Below are positions 1 through 5,143 of a stretch of 5,143 nucleotides of DNA, piece by piece. Both the position numbers and the translations under genes were made by a program. Below the pieces are notes generated by a model. That model did no database searches. It had not been told where the DNA came from and saw nothing but the letters and a program-made list of their open reading frames with translations. The stretch is taken from positions 1-5,143 of the forward strand of contig SKLG01000576.1 in the NCBI GenBank assembly GCA_007123335.1, given 5' to 3'. Origin of the DNA: Anaerolineae bacterium (lineage in GTDB: Bacteria > Chloroflexota > Anaerolineae > UBA1429). Every line of letters begins with the position of its first letter. Positions within the stretch are counted from its first letter, which is position 1.

Positions 1-148
1 TCTCGCGATCGACATAAGGCAGCTCATCAAGATCGCCGATGAGCGGGCGCAAAGCGTTGCGCCGCACCTGCCCCTCATGATACAACCACAGATTCTGTAT
101 CTCCCCCCACTCCAAAGAGTCCACCCAGGGGCGCGGGTCTCTGACCCG
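1..148 (-). pseudogene. Continuation of the B12-radical SAM gene in a shifted frame (partial)
   Basis: Reading minus-strand codons from 148 down to 2 gives an open frame with WVDSLEWGEIQNLWLYHEG (127-71) followed by QVRRNALRPLIGDLDELPYVDRE to the edge. This matches the usual linker between the B12 domain and the radical SAM barrel in this family, which typically reads NLW...G, then a pair like RPLI.DLDELP.PDR. It is one base out of phase with the 75-551 frame and has no start of its own. The CxxxCxxC motif should follow just beyond the left edge. It is the displaced remainder of the same gene rather than a separate one. Confidence 0.75.
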
Positions 149-551
149 CCTCCTCCAGCCGCGCACACAACTCCCGCAGCGCATACTCCCCCTCGCCGAC
201 ACACACCGCATGAAAAGCGCCGCTCGCGGCCACCTCCTCAGGCGCCAGCGTGGCGTGCGTCCCGCCAACGAGGCGCGGCAGACCAGGCCGCGCCGCCTGC
301 AACGCGCGGGCATAGCGCTCCACCGCCGGATACTGGTGGGTGGTGGCCGAAAAAGCCACCAGATCCGGCTCGGCGGCGTCGACCTCGGCGAGAAACTCTT
401 TCTCCGACAGCGCCCTCTGCAAATAAAGCAGCGCCGTATGATGCCCGGCCTCCTTGAGCACCGCCGACAGCGAGCCGATGCCCGAGTAGTATTTGCGGGC
501 GCCATAATGCTCCGCCCCGCTTATGTCGGAATAGACGAAAAGAACGTTCAC
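75..551 (-). CDS. B12-binding domain of a radical SAM protein (N-terminal part, frameshifted)
   Basis: The gene starts at GTG 551, ten bases after the esterase stop. Residues 1-135 form a cobalamin-binding Rossmann-like domain of class B radical SAM enzymes: NVLFVYSD first strand, YYSGIGSLSAVLKEAGH, DLVAFSATTHQYP, LVGGTHATLAPEEV and the terminal VGEGEYALREL. In this family the domain precedes a radical SAM barrel with a CxxxCxxC cluster. The frame stops at 75 after an unrelated tail (QRPAPLGGLFGV), while the family-like continuation (EIQNLW, then LIGDLDELP) lies in the next frame, one base out of step, in 1-148. The protein as read is therefore truncated by a frameshift near 128-155 and would lack the catalytic domain. 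Whether this is mutation, an inserted repeat or a sequencing error cannot be decided here. Substrate is unknown; such enzymes often methylate or rearrange lipids and secondary metabolites. Confidence 0.8.
   Translation of the reverse strand: MNVLFVYSDISGAEHYGARKYYSGIGSLSAVLKEAGHHTALLYLQRALSEKEFLAEVDAAEPDLVAFSATTHQYPAVERYARALQAARPGLPRLVGGTHATLAPEEVAASGAFHAVCVGEGEYALRELCARLEEAGQRPAPLGGLFGVGGDTESVVVS
133..149. repeat. Perfect 7-bp palindrome at the frameshift point
   Basis: The minus strand reads GCGGGTC-AGA-GACCCGC, a perfect seven-base-pair stem with a three-base loop, followed by GCCCCT; the plus strand reads AGGGGC-GCGGGTC-TCT-GACCCGC. From memory, short palindromes of the AGGGGCGGGTCTCTGACCCG type are scattered through Chloroflexota genomes. 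No second copy was seen in this window. It lies exactly where the radical SAM gene changes frame. Confidence 0.6.
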
Positions 552-555
552 GTCG

Positions 556-563
556 CCGCCTTT
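556..563 (-). promoter_or_regulatory. Shine-Dalgarno site of the B12-radical SAM gene
   Basis: The minus-strand sequence AAAGGCGG begins inside the TAA stop of the esterase gene (564-562). AAAGG lies seven bases before the GTG at 551-549. This good site decides the GTG start, since no ATG lies nearby and the protein begins with the expected beta-strand NVLFVYSD. It implies the gene is translated from the same message but with its own initiation. Confidence 0.7.
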
Positions 564-3500
564 ACCACGTTCTGCGATAGGTGCGATAGAGGATAAGCGG
601 CAGATGCACCCGCCCCGAGTGTGGCGGCGTCATCGTCGGCGTCGGCGTGGCCGTCGGCCAGTTGCCCGTAGGCGTCGGCGTCGACGTGGCCACCTTGGTG
701 AGGGTGGCGGTGGGCGTCAAAGACGGCGTCGGCGTCGGCGTGGCCTCGGCCCACACCACAATGAGCTCGGGACGGTTATTGGGGCTCTCGCTCGAGTTCA
801 GGATAAACGTCCCTACGCCGCTCTCGGCGCGCAGGATGACCCCATGGTTGCTGCCTGGATTAGCGACCCAACCCTGCACCAGATCGGTGACGTTGTAGCT
901 GACCCACTGTGGCACATTGTTGAGGGTCACCGGACCATAGCGTTTGGGCAGGAAATCCTCGCCCGAGGCCATGGCGCCCCCCCCTGACCAAAGAGAACCG
1001 GCGGCAGCGTTGAGCCAGGTGACAGTGTTCACATCCCAGGCTCTGAGCAGGGGATACATGGCGACAGACAGGTTATGGCTGGGGTCCCACTTTTGCGATG
1101 CATAGAGCCTGAGCTGCGCCGACTTGATGGCAGCGTTGGGCGGAAGTTGAGAGATGCCTTGCAGATCGAAACGCAACAAGCTGGCGCGGTTGCCCCCGTT
1201 GGTCAGGCGCAGGGCGTCGTTCGCGTGATTCGCCGTGGGCACAAAGGCATCGATGAACGAATCGGTGACGCCGGCATAGCCATTCTGACCTTGAGAGAGC
1301 GCCACCGTCTGCGGCTGGGGCACGTCATGGGGATACACCACCAGGCGGCGATGATCCGACGGGACGGACAGGGTCAGGCGGTCACTGTTGGCCGAGGCGG
1401 TGTATTGCCGGAATCCGCCGTTGGTCAGGTTCAGCTCCTCGATGGTGTAGCTGGGCCTGCCCGCCAGGCCGATGCGGGCGAGATCAAGGGTCACATTGAT
1501 CGGGCGGGGCGGCGTGCGCTCATCCCGAACCTCGATAGTGACCCATCTGCCGAGAGGGTCGCGCCAGGCGTTGACCTGCGTCCAGAAATCGCTGCTGGGC
1601 GTGCCATAGGCGACATCCAGCCAATAATAGCTCTTGGGCTCATCGGTGCGCACCGTGATGGTCATGGGGTCGCGGACGACGACGTGGGGCTCGAAAAAGG
1701 TCAGGATGTCCGCCGGCTTCCAATCGGGATGATCGGCGGCGTGCCCGCCGGGGTAAGAGTACAGATCTGACCGGTGCACCCCATAGAAGAGATCGGCATA
1801 GTGATCCAGCCCACTCTTGAACTGGGTGGCGTGGTAAAAGGGCACCACCGTGTCCTCGGTGCCGTGGACGATGAGGGTGGGCATGTTGCCCAGGTTCATC
1901 GGCATGCTGCTCACCGACATGCGCTGATAGCAAAAAGGCTGTGCGCCCGGCGGCTGGTTGCCGCAGTCCCTGGCGATAAGCTCCTGCCGGGTCGGAGATT
2001 CGAAATACCAGGCCGAGAGATCGGTGGGCCCCTTGAGCTCGGCCAGCGCGGCAAAGCGATCGGGATTCTTGGCGGCAATGACCGAGGCCATCAGGCCGCC
2101 CATGGAGGAGCCGACGATATAGACACGGTCGGTGTCCACGTTGTACTCGGGATCGGCGATCATCCAGTTTATCAGGTCCATGACATCGCGCTGCACCGCC
2201 TTGGTGGGCGTGCGCGCGTTCGTACCGCGCAGATCAGAGCTGGCCAGCAGCCAACCCTGCTCGCTGGCCGCCTGGGCGAACCACAGAATCGCGTCATAGT
2301 GGCGCCCGCCCCAGCCAGGCAGCGCGATCACCAGCGGGGTGGCCACGCCAGGGGCGATCTGATCGCCGCCCACCGGCTTTTGCACCATGGCCGGCTGCAC
2401 CGTGTTATCGAACGTGCTGGCAATGTTGACGACGCGAACCTCGCTGCCCCGCACATCACCGCCCAGATGGATCATCGGCGCATGAAGGCTCCAGGCGTTC
2501 TCGCCGGGCACATCGGCCAGGATGGTGATCTTGTTCTTGCCGCTCACGAGGATGGCCGGATCGAAAAAGAGCTCGGCATAGCTGGCACTGCCGGAACAGG
2601 CCATGGCCCAGTTATCTCCCGGGAGCGTGCCGATGATCTGATCGTTCACTTTTACCGAGTGGTAACGGTTGTTGTTGTTGGCATGATAGAAGGAGAGCTT
2701 GGCCGACGTGGGGGTGCCCTCCCACACCAGCAATACCTCCATGCTGGCGGGGCTGCCGGGGCTGGCGCGAATGCAGCCCCACTCTTGCCGATAGTAGTCA
2801 TCGGGTGGGAAGCACTCGGCCACGCCGGTGGAGGTAATGATGCTAGCCGGCGTGGGTACGGCGGTGGGCGTCGGCGGCGGCGTGTTCGTCGGTGTAGGCG
2901 TAAAGGTGGGCTCTGGCGTCATGCCCGGCGGAAGCCGATAGGTGACGGTTAGCTGAGGCCGCTCGTTCTCGCGTGCGCTCTCGGACGTCCACACGCGCAC
3001 ATCGGTGGGGCTGTTCCCAAAGATGATCAAGCCGTGGTTGCCTATCGGGCTCTGCACCCAACGCTGCACCGCCGCCGTCACGTCGATCTGGTGGTAGCCG
3101 TTCACCGTGGGGAATGTCGTGGAGGCAAAGGCTGTGGCCTCGTAATCACTGCCCGCGCTGCCAGCGCCGTGGGACGACCAATCGCCCATGCCGGTGGTGT
3201 ACCAGGTGGCCGTCGCCTCGTTCCAGGGCTTGAGCAAATGATGGAAGCTGACCGGCGCCGGCTGCGTGGGATAGCGATAGCCCACAAATAAATCCAGCCG
3301 CGCATCGATGATCTCCATATAGTGAGGGATCGCGGTGACATCAAAGCGGATCAAGGCGCGCTTGGCGCCATAGGATGTCGCTTTCATGTGCGTCATCTGC
3401 TCGGCGCCACGCGGATCGGTGGCGTCGTGCTGGATATAGGTGTCGGCAACACCATCATAACCCGCCAGGCCCCGGCGGAATATCACCGTCTGCGGCTCAT

Positions 3501-3660
3501 TGGTGGCGAGGGAAGATTCAAGATGTCGTGGTACGACCACCGCCCCATGAACGTCATCGGCTACGTTTGTGTCGGATGTTGCATACAGCGCCGCCGGGAT
3601 CAGAGTGCCTAACACCAACAACACCAACAAAAAGGATAGAATATGACTGGATTTTCTCAT
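562..3660 (-). CDS. Secreted DNRLRE / alpha-beta hydrolase (esterase or S9-like) / DNRLRE multidomain protein
   Basis: This 1032-residue protein begins at ATG 3660-3658. Residues 1-27 form a signal peptide: a KSSH basic start, a Leu/Val-rich core and probable cleavage after ALYA. Residues 57-242 form a DNRLRE-type beta domain (GVADTYIQ, RALIRFDV, WNEATATW, GNHGLIIFG). Residues 247-272 are a Thr-Pro linker. Residues 278-405 look like a galactose-binding-like beta sandwich with Cys283, Cys296 and Cys355. The alpha/beta-hydrolase covers about 408-660: ALPGWGG (446-452) is a likely oxyanion loop, GSSMGG gives nucleophile Ser519, HGTEDTVVP gives Asp603 and PGGHAADH gives His640; Cys566 and Cys577 may pair. 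Residues 661-778 are a beta-rich region I do not recognise. A second DNRLRE domain spans 784-970, a second TP linker 972-1012, and the tail is VHLPLILYRTYRRTW. The substrate is unknown; PHB-depolymerase, feruloyl-esterase and S9-peptidase relatives are all possible. It overlaps the upstream gene by 4 bases. Confidence 0.9.
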   Translation of the reverse strand: MRKSSHILSFLLVLLVLGTLIPAALYATSDTNVADDVHGAVVVPRHLESSLATNEPQTVIFRRGLAGYDGVADTYIQHDATDPRGAEQMTHMKATSYGAKRALIRFDVTAIPHYMEIIDARLDLFVGYRYPTQPAPVSFHHLLKPWNEATATWYTTGMGDWSSHGAGSAGSDYEATAFASTTFPTVNGYHQIDVTAAVQRWVQSPIGNHGLIIFGNSPTDVRVWTSESARENERPQLTVTYRLPPGMTPEPTFTPTPTNTPPPTPTAVPTPASIITSTGVAECFPPDDYYRQEWGCIRASPGSPASMEVLLVWEGTPTSAKLSFYHANNNNRYHSVKVNDQIIGTLPGDNWAMACSGSASYAELFFDPAILVSGKNKITILADVPGENAWSLHAPMIHLGGDVRGSEVRVVNIASTFDNTVQPAMVQKPVGGDQIAPGVATPLVIALPGWGGRHYDAILWFAQAASEQGWLLASSDLRGTNARTPTKAVQRDVMDLINWMIADPEYNVDTDRVYIVGSSMGGLMASVIAAKNPDRFAALAELKGPTDLSAWYFESPTRQELIARDCGNQPPGAQPFCYQRMSVSSMPMNLGNMPTLIVHGTEDTVVPFYHATQFKSGLDHYADLFYGVHRSDLYSYPGGHAADHPDWKPADILTFFEPHVVVRDPMTITVRTDEPKSYYWLDVAYGTPSSDFWTQVNAWRDPLGRWVTIEVRDERTPPRPINVTLDLARIGLAGRPSYTIEELNLTNGGFRQYTASANSDRLTLSVPSDHRRLVVYPHDVPQPQTVALSQGQNGYAGVTDSFIDAFVPTANHANDALRLTNGGNRASLLRFDLQGISQLPPNAAIKSAQLRLYASQKWDPSHNLSVAMYPLLRAWDVNTVTWLNAAAGSLWSGGGAMASGEDFLPKRYGPVTLNNVPQWVSYNVTDLVQGWVANPGSNHGVILRAESGVGTFILNSSESPNNRPELIVVWAEATPTPTPSLTPTATLTKVATSTPTPTGNWPTATPTPTMTPPHSGRVHLPLILYRTYRRTW
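625..747 (-). repeat. Thr-Pro linker-coding low-complexity repeat (second, near C-terminus)
   Basis: This run encodes residues 972-1012, a longer Thr-Pro-rich linker (ATPTPTPSLTPTATL, then TSTPTPTGNWPTATPTPT) between the second DNRLRE domain and the short hydrophobic/basic tail. On the plus strand it appears as near-tandem GGCGTC/GTCGGC hexamers, especially around 636-690 and 720-745. The linker would hold the folded domains away from the cell surface if the tail is an anchor or sorting signal. Confidence 0.8.
2845..2922 (-). repeat. Thr-Pro linker-coding low-complexity repeat (first)
   Basis: This GC-rich run encodes residues 247-272 of the secreted hydrolase, an imperfect Thr-Pro repeat (PTPTNTPPPTPTAVPTP) joining the first DNRLRE domain to the galactose-binding-like region. 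On the plus strand it reads as repeated GGCG/GTCGG units. Such linkers are flexible, often O-glycosylated and prone to length change by slippage. It is in frame and contains no stop. Confidence 0.8.
3657..3660 (-). other. ATGA stop/start overlap (translational coupling)
   Basis: On the minus strand the bases ATGA contain both the TGA stop of the membrane-protein gene (3659-3657) and the ATG start of the esterase gene (3660-3658). Only a weak purine-rich stretch (GAGTTGAG, 3668-3661) precedes the ATG, directly abutting it, which is poor spacing for an independent ribosome site. The arrangement suggests that ribosomes finishing the membrane protein restart on the esterase gene. The overlap is seen directly; coupling is inferred. 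Confidence 0.8.
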
Positions 3661-5143
3661 CTCAACTCGTATACATAAATCTTGTCGACGAGGATCGGCG
3701 TCACCGGCAGGTTGCCCACCATCATGGGCGACACTCTTTCGCCGTGCCAGAACGGCTCATCATAGAGGATACCGATAAAGTGCAGATAGGGAGAGACGCC
3801 GGCCTGCTCACGGGCCTGAATCTCTTCCTCGACCGCCCGCCAGCTCTGATCCGGCTGGTCGCCCCAGCCGGCGTCATAGGCGCCCGAGCCCACGATGACG
3901 TGGGTCACCCCCCAGGATTGGAGCAGCCGCAGGCTCTCGGCGCTGGGGAAGGTGCCCAGCAGAGGCATGGCGTACCAGTAGCTGTCGGGGTAAAAGGTGC
4001 CGTGGCCATAGGCGGCGGTCTGGCCGTGAAACTTGGTGCGATAGAGGGTGTCGCCGCTGAGGGCGCGCACCAGGGGGAACTGCATGACGACGGTGGAGGG
4101 CTGGGTGGCCGAAGGGGCGGGGCGCGCGGCGAGCCAGTTGTCCAACGGCTGGGGGCGGACCTCCGAGAGGCCGAACCCCAGCGGCGCCACGGCAAACTCG
4201 GCCAGCACGGCAACGAGGAGCACCACGGTCACCAGGATCGAGGCGGCCATGGAGCGTCCGCCCACGCCCTCGGCGTCTAGATCGTACCGCCCCCGCAACG
4301 TCGAGGCCGACTGGCGCCGCTCAAAGGGTGGGGTCATCCCGCCGGTGTAGGCGGCGGCCCCGAACCCGGCCAGCACCGCCACCGCCAGCATACTCATCAC
4401 CCCAAAGCGGTAAAAGGTGCGCAGAGCGCCCCCCAGCGGCACGAACAGGTACACGAACAGGCCGGGCAAGGGGACAAAGATCGTGCCGCTGCTGAAGGCG
4501 ATCTCGTAAAGCGACGCCTTTTGCAGCGCCAGCCGCGACATGACCGTGGACATGACGCGCACAAAGGCGGTCTCGATGGCCGGCGGCACGGCGATCTGGA
4601 CCACGCGCCCGTCCCAGCGCAGGGCGACGCCCAGCGCCAACACCAGCGCCACGACGCCCATCCACAAGAGAGCGCGGGCCATGGACATCTTGGTGCTCAA
4701 CAGCCCCTTGAGCGCCAACAGGCTGGCGACGATCCCCAACGACACAAAACCAGGCGCATACCAGGGGTAGCGCAGCGCATCGGGGCGCAGGCCCAGGATC
4801 GCCTCGCCCCAGATGGGGTGATAGATACCCGGCAGGAGAAAATCCTCGACGCTGGCCGCCCATTTCTCCACCTCCGAAAGGGACCAGCTCATCTGCCCCG
4901 AGCGCTGCAACATCACCGGCAAGGCGATGGGCAGCACCATCACCAGCACCACGCCGCCGACCAACGCCAGATGGCCGAACGTCCGCCTCTCGGCCAAGGT
5001 CTCGCGCCAGGGCCGCAGGCGAAAGAGCAGATAGACGGCCAGCATTCCGCCGACGACGAACACGTAATACCAGGAGGAGAGAAAGGTCAGCCCCAAAAAG
5101 AGCCCCGCCACCAGCCCATAGCGGGCGCGCTCCTCGCGGAACA
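3657..5143 (-). CDS. Polytopic membrane protein, GT-C glycosyltransferase-like (C-terminal part; 5' end beyond the window)
   Basis: The frame is open to the right edge: in-frame codons upstream of the GTG at 5111 read FREERARYGL, so that GTG is internal and the true start is outside the window. About 494 residues are visible. Numbering from the Phe at 5141, hydrophobic segments lie near residues 12-40, 57-78, 130-148, 155-174, 217-240, 246-263 and 298-322, giving about seven membrane passes. After them comes a soluble tail of roughly 170 residues containing WGVTHVIVG and ending KIYVYELR. The segments SSWYY, LLPGIYHPIWGE and YRFGVMSMLAVAVLAGFG resemble large GT-C-fold or YfhO-like membrane proteins common in Chloroflexota, which are thought to use polyprenyl-phosphate sugars. 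The N-terminal loop that would carry the catalytic Asp/Glu is not in the window, so activity cannot be judged. The stop codon overlaps the next gene's start. Membrane location is secure; glycosyltransferase function is inferred. Confidence 0.85.
   Translation of the reverse strand, partial: FREERARYGLVAGLFLGLTFLSSWYYVFVVGGMLAVYLLFRLRPWRETLAERRTFGHLALVGGVVLVMVLPIALPVMLQRSGQMSWSLSEVEKWAASVEDFLLPGIYHPIWGEAILGLRPDALRYPWYAPGFVSLGIVASLLALKGLLSTKMSMARALLWMGVVALVLALGVALRWDGRVVQIAVPPAIETAFVRVMSTVMSRLALQKASLYEIAFSSGTIFVPLPGLFVYLFVPLGGALRTFYRFGVMSMLAVAVLAGFGAAAYTGGMTPPFERRQSASTLRGRYDLDAEGVGGRSMAASILVTVVLLVAVLAEFAVAPLGFGLSEVRPQPLDNWLAARPAPSATQPSTVVMQFPLVRALSGDTLYRTKFHGQTAAYGHGTFYPDSYWYAMPLLGTFPSAESLRLLQSWGVTHVIVGSGAYDAGWGDQPDQSWRAVEEEIQAREQAGVSPYLHFIGILYDEPFWHGERVSPMMVGNLPVTPILVDKIYVYELR

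Noticed and set aside
103..108. The six-C run (six G on the minus strand) as the frameshift site of the radical SAM gene
   Set aside because: A one-base loss here would also restore the frame, but the restored reading upstream (GGLFGVGEI) looks less natural than the shifted frame (WVDSLEWGEI), so the shift more likely lies upstream near 128-155. It is not fully excluded.
625..747. GC-rich hexamer-like repeats as a CRISPR or intergenic repeat array
   Set aside because: The units lack constant length and spacers, and they translate cleanly as a Thr-Pro linker inside a gene.
1075..1770. A 231-residue plus-strand open frame
   Set aside because: It is antisense to the hydrolase and second-domain coding region, with no recognisable fold or convincing ribosome site.
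1774..2952. A 392-residue plus-strand open frame opposite the hydrolase gene
   Set aside because: It lies wholly antisense to a well-supported gene with a full catalytic triad. Its product is His/Arg/Gly-rich without recognisable motifs, as expected for a shadow frame in GC-rich DNA.
3375..4280. A 301-residue plus-strand open frame crossing the membrane-protein/hydrolase junction
   Set aside because: It spans the ends of two real minus-strand genes, has biased composition (His, Arg, Gly) and no domain signal.
5109..5111. GTG at 5111 as the start of the membrane protein
   Set aside because: The frame stays open to the window edge with a plausible loop sequence (FREERARYGL) before a membrane segment, so the GTG is an internal Val codon.

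Overview
The window is GC-rich and holds three genes, all on the minus strand and packed like one operon. In transcription order they are a polytopic membrane protein (3657-5143, running off the right edge), a large secreted multidomain esterase-like protein (562-3660), and the N-terminal part of a B12-binding radical SAM protein (1-551, running off the left edge and broken by a frameshift). No tRNA, rRNA, CRISPR array, insertion sequence, promoter or terminator is visible, and there is no gene-free stretch longer than about 10 bases.

The protein style suggests a Chloroflexota bacterium of the Anaerolineae/Caldilineae/Roseiflexus kind, probably from a metagenome or an uncultured lineage. The signs are long Thr-Pro linkers, paired DNRLRE-type domains, a secreted protein ending in an 'HLPLIL' tail after a TP-rich stretch, and a large GT-C-like membrane protein with an 'RFGVMSML' segment. 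This placement is inferred from remembered family traits, not from a search.

The membrane protein and the secreted protein overlap by four bases (ATGA), so they are probably translationally coupled. The secreted protein reads: signal peptide, DNRLRE domain, TP linker, galactose-binding-like beta domain, alpha/beta-hydrolase with a visible Ser-Asp-His triad, an unrecognised beta domain, a second DNRLRE domain, a second TP linker, and a short hydrophobic/basic tail. The radical SAM gene starts 10 bases after its stop behind a good Shine-Dalgarno sequence. A reasonable but unproven reading is a cell-envelope locus: lipid-linked sugar transfer or another membrane function, a surface-displayed hydrolase, and a radical SAM modification enzyme.

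The most noteworthy points are the symmetric DNRLRE-esterase-DNRLRE architecture, the candidate C-terminal sorting tail, and the radical SAM frameshift. The frameshift sits exactly on a short palindrome that may be a small inserted repeat.
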